A stretch of 64,000 bases of DNA from Spironucleus salmonicida (GCA_000497125.2 CM035316.1:1192001-1256000); one strand, 5' to 3'. Positions 40,604-52,870 are shown, counted from the first letter of the stretch. A program made the numbers and translations. Notes: generated by a model not told the origin, from the letters alone.

Positions 40604-43600
40604 ATGTCAGACGATTTTCCCGAAATACCAGAAGATCGTTATCGCATTTTCTAGCATATTGGCAAAGGAGCATTCTCTCGCGTTTTCTTAGCGTATACTC
40701 CTGAGTACTAGAGAAGAGCAGTTAAAAGAATTCGTTTAACAGCCAAGCCACATATGCTCTTAAAAGAGGTTGAGTTTCTTCGTAGGTTAGAAGGTAAATC
40801 TAATATTGTATAGCTGAAAGAAATATTATTCTCGGAGAGAAATTTTTAAACAACAGTTGTTACAAATTATCTAGACTCCGACGATTTTAAGTCAATAATC
40901 TTAGAATTTACACCTCTTGATATTTAGCGTTATATGCGCTCACTTCTTCAGGCTTTAAGTCATCTTGAAAATGCAGCTGAACCTAGTGGAGAAATACGAG
41001 GTATCCTTCACCGTGATGTAAAACCTGGTAATTTCTTATTCGAAAGATCATCAGGAAAAGGTCTTCTAATTGATTTTGGCCTTGCATAGTCACTGCGCGA
41101 AGCTAGAGAATTTCCATTGCTCCGTCTTTAACGCCGTACACCATATACATTTGCTAAGCCTTATTCTCGTTAGTTCCCTATTTCATAACCTGTATCAAGA
41201 GAGTCATCTTCCCGCTCACTTCCTACCCAACCACATTCTGGTACTCACGGTTATCGTGCCCCGGAAATTTTAGTTCCTGTACTCAATTAAACACCAAAAA
41301 TTGATACCTGGTCTGCGGGTGTAATTTTACTTTAAATATTAACAGGTAAGACATCAATATTTAGAGGAAATCCTAATACAGATATTTATGAATTGTTAGC
41401 AATTAGATCTGTTTTAGGATCTGATCGTTTTATTTAATAAATGTCATCGCTTGAAGCAGACTTTTCATTTGCCCCAATTTCAATGCCTTAAAATATTTCA
41501 TTTTAAGAATTAGCAGAATATTATAATCCAGATCTTTTAGCTGTTCTTCCAGCATCCTGCTTTGATCTTTGTGATCGCTTGTTAGCGTTCGACCCTAAGC
41601 AACGTTTATCTGCTTCAGAATCTCTTCGCCATCCATTCCTTTAAGCGTAAGACTTACCACACTTTAGATTTTAAGATGGGGTTTGGAGCAAGAATCCCCT
41701 GGCCCTAATTGAAGGTTAAGATGAAAACCAAGCACTTAAACGACGATCTTAAGCAATTAGTGAAGCCCTTGGATTATGTAAATCTACTTCTGAGACCCTA
41801 GCCGATGAATATAGTAAGATGATCCTGTCCTAAATGATCCCACTCCCTAAAGACGTCCGTAAACAAATAGAGCGTGCAGTTTAATCATTTGGTGCTGACT
41901 AAAGCTAAAATGTAAACGGATTTATAATTCAGAGGCAGCGTCCAGCTGATTACCAGTTTCCAGGGAGCTAGTCGGTGTAAGATCTCTCAGCTTGTGCTCC
42001 AGTAACATTAAACCGCCCTCGTTTAGCTGCAGGTTTTGGATGGTAAACAAGATTTGAACTCTGCTAGCGAATTTATGACACATAAATCGAACTAAAATTG
42101 ACTGAACTTAAAAGTGACGATGAATATAAGCTAATGAGCCGTGAATAACAAGAAAAGAAAGAACGAAAATTGCGTGAATCACTTAAAGTTTCCGTTTTCC
42201 AGCAATAATTCGCACTTGCAAATGGCGAAAAAGAAGAATATGAACGTGCAGTACGTCAAACTGCTATGCGCCGCCGTGTAGATCCGTGGATCCAGCCATT
42301 GAAAGCTTTAGATAAGGAACTGCGTTTAGTTTAGCGTTAAGTACGTAAATAAGCCGAAGAGTATCGTCGTTGTGTCATCGAAAAAGGTGTTTTGCTCCTA
42401 GATGATGACATGCAATAATCATCAAAAGAGACCTAATAATCATAAATCCCTCAAACTCATGTGCGTAAATATGATATTGTAACGGAAAATAACATAAGTT
42501 CGGTTTCGTTAAAATCTCAAGTTCGCTAAATATTTAACTAGAGATATCCTCGTTCTTACACAGTTAATTCTGCGAATTAGAACAGAATTTGTGCGTTCTT
42601 CCTAGGAGGCCGCGTACAGGACAAGAATTCACGTGCTCAGGAACTCATTTCGTAGGCTTGGTTAGATGCTGAGCGTCGTCAAGTCGAGCACACGTCAACA
42701 AATACATCCATCACTAAAATTCAGGAACTTAACAAAAGAGCTGCTCATTTAGCGGCTTTCTCGCACAGAATCGCGTTAAACGGTCCTGGAGAGTGGAATT
42801 GTTAGGGTTATATTTTCTATTGTAGTGTAGCAATGCCAAGTGACATTGATTAATAGCAATATTATCGTGATATAGCAGCACGTGTCTATCAATTTTAGCG
42901 CAGTTTACTACTTTTCTAATAATAAATCAAGGAAAACGACCAGTTCATTTCTGATATTTAATTAAAGCTTAAAAGCAAGACTGTAGAGCTTGAAAAATAC
43001 AAAACTGATGTTTCTGTTTATCAAAAGAATTTGTAGTAGCCTGGCTACAATAAAACATAAGTTTAAGCTGAATTGACCTAGACTTAAGATATGGTATCTT
43101 AATGCTAGCTTTTAATCAGTCAATTTAATCAGCAAATTACCTAATTAACAACAGACAAAGAGACCATTTAGGCGTAAATCAACTCTGAAGCTAAAGATCG
43201 CAAGGAGTACTTTGAAACCTACTAAAACAACCTTCCAGCCAACCAAACCGAAGCACAACCTGACAATTCTTGTTTTGAAAACGAATCGAATCTTTGGAGC
43301 GAAACCCTATCAATAAGCGACGAATTCTCAGAAGCAAAGCCAAACGCCGATATTAACGCCGACAAGCTTGCTGAGCCTTACTTTGTGAACTTTGAAGAGA
43401 TCAAAAAAATCTTCTAAATCAAGAATACCGAGACACAGTCCAGGAAGACGCGCCGCGAGAATATGCGCAAATTTGAGCGCGTTTATGCCAAGTTTTACGA
43501 CCCATCGGTAACCGAACTCCAGGAAATTCAGAAGGAGCTTTACCAGGAAAAACAGAAACTGCGCGAGCTCAACGACGTGCAATTCGAGCACGCGCATCAA

Positions 43601-44650
43601 GAGCTTTTGCCCAGGGACCAGCGCATCGGCCTTCTCGCCAAAACGGCCGCCTTGCAGGCCACGACGCCAGCGCTGCAGCAGCCGCAGCTTCCGGCCCCCG
43701 CGACAGCGAATCCGCAGTCGCTTACTGAGCGAAATTTGCAGCTCCAAATCAACTCCAAACTGGAAATCGAAAAGAAGCAAAACGCCGTTTTCCAGCTCTT
43801 TTCGTCGCCTTTAGGCCGCTTTTACATCGCTTTTTACCGGCTTATTGGCGGAAAAGCTGACGATCTCACTAACCGCGGCCTCCTGTTATCGCTTTGTAAA
43901 AAGGCTGATATTCCGATCTCGAAGCGTCTCCAGGAGCTCTAATTTACGCTTTAAAAGCTATCCGCTCAGTACGCAAAATCTGTTACCGGAAAGTCGGATT
44001 TGCTGCTATCGGCAGCGTCCGTGCAGTCGGAACTCGATTTGCGCGCCGATTTGGCGAATGCCGAATTAGCGAATTTGGGGCTTTCGAAGCGCCCTCCAAA
44101 CCTCGAATATCTACTCCAAATCGACAAGAAACTGTCGCCAATTACGAGAAAATTGAACAATATGCAGAGGTCCACTTCGGCGATAACGGGTCTCACTAAA
44201 TCTGCTACTCACAGAAGCTTAGCAGATCCAGGAAGGACGCAAAGCCGCTACCCGCAAACCGCGAAATACATCTAAACAATGCTAGAGCAGACCATGAGGC
44301 GTTATATCACTATGGATGGTGTACTTGAAAACTACGAAAAAGAAATGGAAAGTGGAATTCAGGCGATAAAGGCTAGAATTATGGAAGTTCAGGTTTAGAA
44401 GCTCCGCAACGAATGTTAGGGCAAGGACAGAGTCGAAATTGGTCGTATTTAAGACAGCATTAAAGAGCTGGGCGCTGCAGCAACTTTCGAAATAATGAGG
44501 GGCAAAGCGTTCCCGAAAAGCGTATTGCGTGAGTAAAGTTCTGGATTCGATGGCAGCGTAATTGGCGATTTTGAGAGAAGAAAACTGCTTTTAGATGATA
44601 GATTCTCGGGTAAGAAGCATAGAAGAATGGTGGAAATGTACAGGAAATGA
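40604..44650 (+). CDS. CDC7-like protein kinase with ~1000-residue coiled-coil extension
   Basis: 1,348 codons without TGA from ATG 40604 to TGA 44648-44650; frame checked at more than ten points. The kinase domain (about 13-400) has G-loop IGKGAFSRVFLA (19-30), K41 in AVKRIRL, HRDVKPGNFLF (136-146), DFGLAQ (157-162), an insert, then GTHGYRAPEIL (213-223) and DTWSAGVILLQILTG. GNFLF, DFGLAQ, YRAPE and the insert before APE are CDC7 traits. CDC7 with Dbf4 activates replication origins in the nucleus. The C-terminal 950 residues include basic helical parts and Gln-rich coiled coils (KSKTVELEKYKTDVSVYQKN) that I cannot assign. Dozens of TAR codons; a GC-richer segment starts near 43300 inside the frame. 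Typical CDC7 is 500-600 residues. Confidence 0.8.
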
Positions 44651-44976
44651 GTGCTATACATTGAATTGATTTTATTAATATAATATTGAACATAAGTAAC
44701 TAAATTCGTTAGTGCGGGGGAAAATCATAATAATACTATATAACAATTATATTTATTGTAAAATTAGAAACTGGATTTTTAAACGGGTTTTGATTTATCT
44801 ATATATTATAATAGACTCAGTAAAGTATCTTTATCTTAGAGATGTTCGAACATTAAATGACCAGTGTAGTAGATCTCAACAAGCAACATCATCTTATGCT
44901 ACATTTTGGTTGAACTAGTGATAAGCCTTCACATATGTTCTAAAAATAATGATATGATAATAAATACTTAACGGAT
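44651..44976. other. AT-rich spacer before block B2
   Basis: About 325 bp, AT-rich, no gene recognised. The switch to GC-rich DNA occurs within a few bases of the E2 gene 3' end, as on the other side of block B1. Confidence 0.5.
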
Positions 44977-45000
44977 ATCAATAACAAATTAAGCTTAGCA

Positions 45001-45441
45001 TCACTTCTTGGCGTAGAGCTGCACCCACTCCTTGCAGGTGGCGAGGTACTTCTGCCGGTCCGCCTTGAAGGCCGCGCCCACCTCGGCGTTGCTGGGGTTG
45101 GGGAAGTCGCTCTGCGTGAAGAGGTCCATGATCTCCTCCACGAGCTGGCGCAGGGTGGTGAACTTGTTCCAGTTGGCGGGGTTGAGCAGCTTCGAGCAGT
45201 AGGTGCCGTCGGCGTTGACCTGGGGGTGGTAGATCCTGGTGCGGAAGTTGAGCACCGGCGCCTCGCTCGGGAAGCCCTGGGCCGCGAAGCCCACGCGGAA
45301 CACCCCCGCGGCGTACGCGCCCTGGCCCGGGATGGCGAGCTCCCACTGGTCGCCGTCCTGCGTGATCTCGACCTCGTCCAGCTCGCCGTCCTCCACCGCT
45401 GCGTGGAGCTCCCTGATGTCCTTCATGAGCCGCTGCGACAT
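45001..45441 (-). CDS. E2 ubiquitin-conjugating enzyme, UBE2L3-like (block B, copy 2)
   Basis: 146 residues from ATG 45439-45441 to TGA 45001-45003, the same protein as at 37077-37517: HPQ in place of HPN, catalytic Cys82 in GTYCSKLL, and the UBE2L3-like ending DRQKYLATCKEWVQLYAKK. Flanking DNA differs from copy 1 about 25 bp after the stop, marking the end of the duplicated block. Confidence 0.85.
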   Translation of the reverse strand: MSQRLMKDIRELHAAVEDGELDEVEITQDGDQWELAIPGQGAYAAGVFRVGFAAQGFPSEAPVLNFRTRIYHPQVNADGTYCSKLLNPANWNKFTTLRQLVEEIMDLFTQSDFPNPSNAEVGAAFKADRQKYLATCKEWVQLYAKK

Positions 45442-45486
45442 TTACGGAGCGGAAGGGCGGCTGCCATATAGCGGTCGGACACGCGC

Positions 45487-47394
45487 TCACTCGTAGAAGC
45501 CCGCCTCAACGTGGCCCTCCTCCTCCACCTTGCGCTCGCCGCCGATCTTGCGCTTCTGCTTCCCGAAGCTCATGAACTTCACGTCGCGCACGTCGCAGCG
45601 CCGGATCGGCTCCTGGCTGCGCTCCTGCGTGCGCGCGATCTTGAGCTTGCGGGCCTCCTCCTTCGCGGCGAACTTGGTCTGGGCGACCTTCTTCCGGCGG
45701 TTGCGCTCCATCTGGCGCTCGAAGCGGAAGCGGAAGTCGGGCGCCTTGATGAGGAAGACGCGCTGGGCCAGCCGCTCGAGCTGCCCCTCCATCCAGGACA
45801 GCATGGACAGCGAGCCGATGGACTGCAGGTCCGCGATCTGGGAGTAGGACGAGAACTTCTCGCAGGAGGGGTCCTTGCGCAGCTACTCCGAGATGGCGCT
45901 CACGACGGTGGAGTACGAGGACTTGACCAGGTTGTCGATCTTCGCGATCTCCTCGATCTGCCGGTTGTACTGCTCGTCGGTCATGCCGGTCTGCTTCTGC
46001 TGCTTCGAGATCGTGTCCAGGTTGAGGAAGTTGAGGCGCTCGAGCTGGCTGGCGAGCGAGGTCACCTCCTGGTCCGCCTTCTTGAACTGCGCCTGCGAGA
46101 GCTGCTTCTGGTGGTCGATCGAGTTGTCGGTCTCCTGGAGGTTCTCCACCAGGTAGAAGTTGTTGGCCTCGATCAGCCGCATCGTGTTCATGAACTCGAA
46201 GGAGTTGTTGAACTGCACCGTCATCGGCTCCCGCACGAAGCCGTTCATGCACACCGCCGTGTAGTCCGGGATGCCGGGGTCCTTCGTGGGGAAGTTGTAG
46301 TACTCCGTGTACGCCGCGGGGTCCGCGATGCCCCGGAGGGCGATCTTCTTGCTGTTCTCGTCCAGCTGGCTGAGGGCCTCGTTGCTCTGCGCCAGGAACT
46401 CCTGGTCCAGGGCGTTGATCTTCGCGTAGTTCACGAAGTTCGCGTGCGGGCAGGCGGGCGCCGGGTCCGCCTGCAGCTGCGGGGAGAAGTCGTAGCCGGT
46501 GGGCGTGAACTCGAAGCACTCCAGGCACAGCCCGTCGCAGGTGCTGAAGCGCTCGCAGCACAGGGCGATGCACTTGCGCTGGTCGGCGTAGCGCTCCTGG
46601 TCCCGCTGCACCTGGTTGCGCTCGGCGGCCGGGAGCAGCTCCTGCACGAACTGGCGGTACTTGCAGAAGCGGAGCAGCACCAGCTCCTGCTTGTTGATCT
46701 CGCTCTTCATCTGGATCAGCTGCGTGGACAGCTGGCGGATCTGCTCCTGCTTCTGCGTCTTCGCCCGCATGGCCTGCTCCTGCTGCAGCACGGACGAGAT
46801 GGTCTGCTGGTCGCTCTGGCGCACGTCCTTGTCGAACTGCTGGATCTCCCTGTCCAGCACGTCCGACCGCTGCTGCAGCCCCATCTCGCGCCGCTTCACG
46901 TCCCCGTCCAGGGAGTCGATCTCCTGCTGCTTGGTCTGCAGGCTCAGCTCCACCAGGAAGATGTCCTTCTGCTTCTCCAGGAACTTGTCCAGCTTGTCGC
47001 CCGCGCCGTTGGTACGCACCAGCCCCTCGAGGAAGAGCTTGTCCTGGCCGGTGAGGTGGGCGTACTTGCCCGTGAAGCTCGGCGCGTGCAGGTCCAGCTT
47101 CTGCTGCCGCACCGTCCGCGCCAGCTGCTGGATCTCGGGGTCGGCGCCCGTCAGGATCGCGTTGCTGAGCGGCTTCGGGGGCCGGTCCGAGCTCAGCGAG
47201 AGCATGGCGTTGCGGGCCGCGAAGTTGAGGCGGTTCTGGATGGGCGTCGCCTTCTGGAACTGGATCTGCGTCATCTTCTCCTGCTTCGCCGCCGCCCGCG
47301 CGCGGTAGACGTCGAACTCCGAGGTGAGGGAGAAGGGGTTCTGGGCGATCTTGGAGGCGTACTCCTCGCCTTGGGAATCGCGCACTTCCTGCAT
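45487..47394 (-). CDS. CFAP100: CFAP100-like (CCDC37/MIA1) axonemal coiled-coil protein, block B, copy 2
   Basis: 635 residues from ATG 47392-47394 to TGA 45487-45489, with one TAG (Gln) near codon 504 as in copy 1. DUF4200 coiled coil, Cys cluster and basic C-terminus are unchanged; the visible difference is GADPEIQ for GADPDIQ. Two intact copies of a structural flagellar gene could raise dosage. Partner candidate: CFAP73-like gene at 62805-63956. Confidence 0.75.
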
Positions 47395-47473
47395 TTTGCG
47401 AGGCGGAAAGAAACGGCGGGATATATTTTGGGAGCGGCGGGTCGGCCCGAAGCAGATTGCAAGTATCACTCCC

Positions 47474-48025
47474 TCAGCGCTCGCTGTCCACGCACGCGAA
47501 GCCGTGGCGCTCCAGCAGCCTCGCCGTGACGCCGCCCCGCTCCACCCCGCAGCTGGGGCTCTTGCGCTTGAGCACGCACAGCACCACGTTCTCGGCCAGC
47601 AGCCCCTGCAGCGCCGCCTCCGCGCCCCGCCGGAACTCCAGGGTCACCCTCGTCCCGGACCGGGTCAGCACCTCCTCCCCGCAGAGGTCCGCCGGCTCGC
47701 GCGGCGTGGGGAGCCCGCCCAGCTGCTCGGGGCAGAAGCGGACGAGCGCGTGGCCGGCGTAGCGCTCCAGGTCCTGGGCGGCGTGCCCCCCGTCGTACCG
47801 GCAGCGTTCGCCCGTCAGGCAGGCCGATACTCCGATCTTGGGCCGCTCCGGGCGCAGGGCGAACTGGGCCGGGGGAACTCCGGGGTAGTCGCGGTGCGCC
47901 GCCCTGTTGGGGAGGAGCAGCAGGGAGCCAGGGGGGAAGTGTGCGGCCAGCTCCGGGGTTATGAGCTCCGACGCGTTCGGGGGTGCTGCGTAGCGCGGGT
48001 CGTGGAACCAGGCGGCTGCGTCCAT
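47474..48025 (-). CDS. DUF523 family protein (intact copy, block B, copy 2)
   Basis: 183 residues from ATG 48023-48025 to TGA 47474-47476. After a 60-residue N-terminal extension (MDAAAWFHDPRYAAPP) comes the DUF523 domain: KIGVSACLTGERCRYDGGHA, RFCPEQLGGLPTPREPADL, VLTRSGTRVTLEF, RGAEAAL, VVLCVLKRKSPSCGVERGGV. Conserved Cys in SACL, CPE and SPSCG suggest metal or cofactor binding. The family is mostly bacterial and poorly characterised (thiouracil desulfurase-like activity has been proposed for relatives), so lateral transfer is plausible. The N-terminal extension is unusual. The matching gene in B1 is frameshifted. Confidence 0.8.
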   Translation of the reverse strand: MDAAAWFHDPRYAAPPNASELITPELAAHFPPGSLLLLPNRAAHRDYPGVPPAQFALRPERPKIGVSACLTGERCRYDGGHAAQDLERYAGHALVRFCPEQLGGLPTPREPADLCGEEVLTRSGTRVTLEFRRGAEAALQGLLAENVVLCVLKRKSPSCGVERGGVTARLLERHGFACVDSER

Positions 48026-48411
48026 TCAGGTACTGCCGCTATTATACAGTACTATGGAGGTAATACGAAAGAGTTTTTGGTTTCGGTAGTAAACGATGGC
48101 GCGGGTTTGGGTAATACGCGGTATTGGAAACATCGGCCTCCTAGTAAATGTACTATTTTTATGCTGAACCTATATTAGCATAAAATTCTACGTTTTGATT
48201 TATGGAGTCTGTATCTATAATATCGGTTATACATTAGTTAGAAAAACTAAAGTTAACTTATATTTTTAGGTATATAGCATATATTTCGCCACGCAGAATC
48301 GAAAGCTATTGCCCCTAAATAAGTATAACTGCAATACGACTAAAATTTAAAAATAATCCACACTATAACTAGATTTAAACATTAGATATCACTCGCTTCT
48401 TTCCCTTGAAA
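48026..48411. other. AT-rich intergenic stretch inside block B2
   Basis: Counterpart of 34108-34493, almost identical in sequence. It separates divergent DUF523 and cysteine-rich genes. The frame of the cysteine-rich gene stays open back to an ATG at 48202, but the extra 70 residues show neither Cys pairs nor a signal peptide. Confidence 0.5.
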
Positions 48412-50154
48412 ATGGGTGGAAACTGCTCTGATACTATGAACGGGTGCGTTCAAAACTTTTACTGCCCCCTAAATCCAGGCAAGGACCAAATTACGTGCTA
48501 AAAATGCAACGAAGACATGCCAGTCGGAACCTCCTGCCAGTGCCATAGTGACTCCATCATACGCAAAGACTGTGCAGTTTGCGAAGGTGGTAAAGGCAGC
48601 TAGTGCGTCAAATGCACCCATACCCACTTTCTCAAGGGCCGCGCCTGCCTTAATTGCCAGGCTAATTGCAAAACCTGCACCAGCGAAACCTCCTGCTAAG
48701 TCTGCCTGGATGGGTACTACTTAGATAACGATATGTGCAAGAAGTGCTCTGACAACTGCCTCACCTGCTCGGCAGAAAAAGTTTGCATTACCTGCCCGCC
48801 TGGGTTCGTCCTGAACGCATCCAATACCTGCACGCCGTGCCCGTCAAACTGCTTCAAGTGCGACATCTAGCTGAAGTGCTAGCAGTGCAACAACGACTTC
48901 TTCATCACCGAAGCCAATACCTGCCAAGCATGCAGCAGCATGACGACGTTCGACCAGAAGTGCCAGTGCCAGAACAAACAGCAAGGTGGCTGCACTGCAT
49001 GCTACCCAAAGCAAAGCACCTGCCAAACCTGCCTACCGAGTGGAAAAGTAGCCAACGGATAATGCTTTGTGGACGCATGCAAGAACGACAGCGACTGCAA
49101 AACTCATTAGTTCTGCGACATATTTACCACAAAGGGTAATGTATGTACCGAATGCTATACTAATTGTGTAAAGTGCTCGGGCGGCTCACGTACGTGCACA
49201 GAATGTAAGGCTGGAGATTACTTGGCATCAGGGTCATGCAAGGCGTGCCAGCCAACCTCGCCGCTTGGGATGAGCTGCCAGTGCGGCGCGCAGAAAATTG
49301 AGAACTGCGGCGGCTGCGATGGCGATACCTGCTCGTAGTGCATCAACGGGCACTCTTTGGTAGGGGGCTCGTGCAAGGACTGTGCGGATAGCATCGTAGG
49401 ATCGACCTGCATCTGCCTCGGCAATCCATACATGAACTGCGACGCATGCGGTCTGGAGGGCTGCGGGAAGTGCATCCCGGGGTACATCCTGGAGAACAAG
49501 CAGTGCGCCCCCTTCAACTGCGAGAAGACCACCCCGTGCGCCGATGGTCAATACTGCGACAGTACTTTAATCGTGCACGTATGCCGCGTCTGTATTGCAG
49601 ACTGCAGCACCTGCACAAACGCGACCGACTGCCAGGCCTGCGAGCCTGGGCGTTTCCTGAAGGACGGTGCGTGCAGCCCTTGCGAGTAGATAACGGAGGG
49701 GGAGCAGTGCAACTGCGCCGGGACCCTGATCCAGCGCTGCACCAGCTGCACGGGGTCCGCCTGCAAGACGTGCACGCCCGGCAACTATCTGAGCGAAGGC
49801 CAGTGCAGCTCCTGCGCATCCATTCCCTTGGGCGCGCACTGCCTATGCGATGCACTCCTGGTCGAGAGCTGCTCAATGTGCGGAGTCGGGGGAACGTGCG
49901 AGGCGTGCACCGTGGGCGCGGAAATGGTCAACGGCGAATGCGTCAACTGCACGCTCAACCCGGAGCAGTGCACGCAGCTGATGTCCGGAGGATAGATCAC
50001 AGGTATTTTCGTAGGTGTGCTAGCAGTGATTGCCATCACAATCCTGGTTGTAGTGCTAATTCTGAAAAGCATGCGGAATAAGAAAAAAGCTCCCCAGCTT
50101 GATCTACCTGTCCAAAGGATGACCGGCACGCCTCATGCCCACGACATGTCATGA
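48412..50154 (+). CDS. Cysteine-rich membrane protein (CRMP/VSP-like), block B, copy 2
   Basis: 580 residues from ATG 48412 to TGA 50152-50154. CxxC-rich ectodomain, TM segment at about 529-550 (IFVGVLAVIAITILVVVLIL) and basic tail as in copy 1. Most Gln next to Cys are TAG or TAA here (GSQCVKC, TSCQVCL), and reading them as Gln keeps the CxxC spacing exact. Against copy 1 it carries NDSDCKTHQFCDIF for NDTDCTSHQFCEMF and CKAGDY for CKVGDY, so amino-acid changes cluster in one ectodomain patch while the flanks are identical. Predicted surface antigen or adhesion/receptor protein; ligand unknown. Confidence 0.85.
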
Positions 50155-50261
50155 GATTCCCGAGTGACCCTCCATTTAGTATGATTCCGGCTAACAGGAC
50201 ACTATAGTATACTACCCTCCAAAATCTGTAGATACCCGCAGTATTCGTACCAACGCTGGAA

Positions 50262-51380
50262 ATGATGCAGGTGCTAGCATTCGTTACGAACTGCCCCCGT
50301 ATCACCTCGAACTCGTCCGCCTACGCCGAGTACGCCACGCGGGACGAGATCCTGGTCTTCGTCCCCTTCCAGGAGGCCCAGATCCTGGTCTCCGAGTACG
50401 CGGACTTCAGCGCCGCGATCCGCATCAATGCGAGCTTCAACGACATGGCGGGGGTCTGCTTCGCCGGCCCCAAGACGCTGGTCCTGGACAGCTGCAACCT
50501 GTTCCGGCTGCGCCTCGCCCAGCAGGTGCCGCCAGAGCTGGTGTACCAGACCTACGTGAAGACGCTCTTCCTCCAGATAAACGGCGCGGTGTCCACCCTG
50601 CAGATCCGGCAGGAGATCACCTACTCCACCAACCTCTACGCCCAGCGCCAGCTGAACCGCATGGAGATCCTGCTGGGCGCGAACGTCTGCGACGTCGAGA
50701 CGGCGCTCATGCACTCGCGGCGGCGCTGCACCGTCCAGGACGCGTGCGGGGTGCAGCAGCCCAGCAAGGTGCAGTTCTTCCAGAACGCCTCCTTCAGCGA
50801 GCCCATCGCCTACAAGATCTTCAACTGCCACAGCGGCAAGACCGTGCAGCGCGCTCTCCGCCTCGTCCAGTCCGAGCGGGTCGTGGGCGAGAAGCGCCGC
50901 ATGCACGAGCTCCGGCTCGACGCGGCGGGCCTCTTCGTGGAGGCGGCCGGCGTGCTGTGCGACGGCAGGCCCGTGAAGCCCGAGGCGGGCGTGTCGCGGG
51001 TGGCGAACTGCTCGGTGGTCCAGGCGGGCGACCAGCACTACTTCGTCGAGGCGAGCCAGCAGGCCTACTACAACTACACCTACTTCCCCCACCACGCCCA
51101 GCTCCCGGTCGTGCTCCAGCAGGGCGCCGTGTGCGAGCTCGTGGGGCAGCAGATCTTCCTGCGCGGCAAGGAGGAGTTCGACGACCTGATCGTGGACCCC
51201 GAACCGGAGCCCACCCCAGATCCGGACCCGGAGCCCACGCCTGACCCCGAGCCGACCCCGGACCCGGAGGAGTGCGGCGAGAACGAGACGCTCGTGGACG
51301 GCGCCTGCGTGGCGGACGGCGCGAGAGGGCTGCCGCTGGCGATATCGGCGCTCGTCCTCGCGGCGGTGCTGCTTCAGTGA
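50262..51380 (+). CDS. GPI-anchor-like surface protein with PEPTPD stalk (block B, copy 2)
   Basis: 372 residues from ATG 50262 to TGA 51378-51380; same protein as copy 1. Ectodomain with N-glycosylation sites (NASF, NYTYF), Pro/Asp/Glu/Thr stalk at about 315-343, and hydrophobic end GLPLAISALVLAAVLLQ typical of GPI signals. It follows the cysteine-rich gene by 107 bp on the same strand. In-frame upstream ATG at 50181 possible. The stop lies in CAGTGAAGG, close to AGTRAAY. Confidence 0.6.
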   Translation: MMQVLAFVTNCPRITSNSSAYAEYATRDEILVFVPFQEAQILVSEYADFSAAIRINASFNDMAGVCFAGPKTLVLDSCNLFRLRLAQQVPPELVYQTYVKTLFLQINGAVSTLQIRQEITYSTNLYAQRQLNRMEILLGANVCDVETALMHSRRRCTVQDACGVQQPSKVQFFQNASFSEPIAYKIFNCHSGKTVQRALRLVQSERVVGEKRRMHELRLDAAGLFVEAAGVLCDGRPVKPEAGVSRVANCSVVQAGDQHYFVEASQQAYYNYTYFPHHAQLPVVLQQGAVCELVGQQIFLRGKEEFDDLIVDPEPEPTPDPDPEPTPDPEPTPDPEECGENETLVDGACVADGARGLPLAISALVLAAVLLQ

Positions 51381-51406
51381 AGGTTCCGACTCACTCCCGA
51401 AAACGC

Positions 51407-52813
51407 TCACTCCAGCCAGCCGAACACCTTGTGGCCCTCCTGGGCCTGCAGCTGGGCGAAGTCCGCGAAGAGCAGGTCGCCCTCCAGGTTCAGCAGGTCC
51501 GGCCGCTCCCCGCTCAGCACCTCGTCGAACCGCCCGCCCAGGTGCTGGCCCTGGACGCGCAGGTCCCGGCCCTGCGAGAGCGCCTGGTTGGCGTCCGCCT
51601 CGCCAGACTGCACGTTGAGCCCCAGGGCCCGCGCGAACTGGCACTTCCCGGCCTGCGCGCAGAGGCTGGCCAGGATGCCGCGGAAGGCCGTGAGCTCGCT
51701 GGAGCCCTCCCGGCAGAGCACGGCCACACGCACCAGCACCTCGAGCCGGAGCGCGTTCAGGCTCGCCACGGGGCTGAGGCGCAGGACCTCGGCGGGGAAG
51801 TAGGCCTGGTGAAGCTTCTCGACGTAGAGGGGACGGGCGTCCTGGGGCATCGGGGCGAAGGGCTGCACGAAGGAGAGCAGCGCCAGCAGCGTCTGCACCG
51901 GGACCCGCGGGTAGCTGAGGAGCATCTGCGGCGTCCGCGACAGGAACTGGCGCGTGATCAGCCGGTGCTGCGAGAGGTCGATGCGGAGCGCCAGGATGGG
52001 GGACTTCTCGATGATCAGGGCCAGGTTCAGCTGGGTGCTCTGCCGCGTCCCGACGATCGCCAGCACCGTGTTGCTGGTCGCCAATAGCGCGTTGAGGTCC
52101 AGCAGCTGCAGGAACTGGCCGTACAGGTCCGAGAACACCACGAGCCCGGCCGCGAAGGCGGTGACGACAACCCCGTTGACGTGCGAGATGAAGCAGGTCA
52201 GGATCGGTGACTGCGCGACGTCCTGCGGCAGCGGGCTGAACACCCGGAAGGCCTGCTTTTTCAGGATCTGCCCGGTGAACACCGCGTTGTCCGCCAGCGT
52301 GCCCGCGAAGAACGTCCCGTCGAAGTCCACGCTTCGCACCCGCGCGGGGACCTCGAACTGCATGGTGAACAGCTCCTGCTCCAGGTAGCCCTGCAGGATG
52401 AGCGTGGAGGCGGACTGGCTGAAGACGACGAAGGTCTGGTTGAGGAACACGGCCTGCACGAAGTCGAACTTGAACGCGACGGTCTGGTACAGCTGCCCGT
52501 TGAAGAGCAGGTCGCACGTCTGCTGATGCTGCGAGAAGGACACCGGGGGGCTCCGGCGCGAGGTGATGGTCTGCTGGCGGTAGTTCTTCACCGGCATCAG
52601 GTCCTGCAGCTCGATCAGGACGGTCTAGGTCGCGTAGATCAACTGGGCCGACACGGGGGAGAGCTGCGAGATCGCCAGCGGGACGTCCTGCAGGAGCTGC
52701 ATCTTGACGTTCTGGAAGGACGGTGGCAGCGGTGGCAGGAGATACTGCTTCGGCGTCAGCTTCGAGGCGTGCGGGGGTGCGTCCGTGTAGTAGATTATCT
52801 GCGGGCTTATCAT
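51407..52813 (-). CDS. Beta-propeller-like protein of unknown function (block B, copy 2)
   Basis: 468 residues from ATG 52811-52813 to TGA 51407-51409, with the same single TAG (Gln) as copy 1. It carries HVNG where copy 1 has HVNW. Alternating beta-type segments in the N-terminal 260 residues, helical remainder. Function unknown. Confidence 0.6.
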
Positions 52814-52870
52814 TCTGGAAATTTTGCCAGGGTGTAATATTATATCGGGAGTCCGCTGAAGCGCTGAGAA
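52814..52870. promoter_or_regulatory. 57-bp divergent promoter region (block B, copy 2)
   Basis: Mirror of 29649-29705: an A/T tract (TAATATTATA) lies between the divergent propeller-like and Maelstrom-like start codons. Conservation between copies adds nothing because the blocks are nearly identical overall. Confidence 0.45.
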
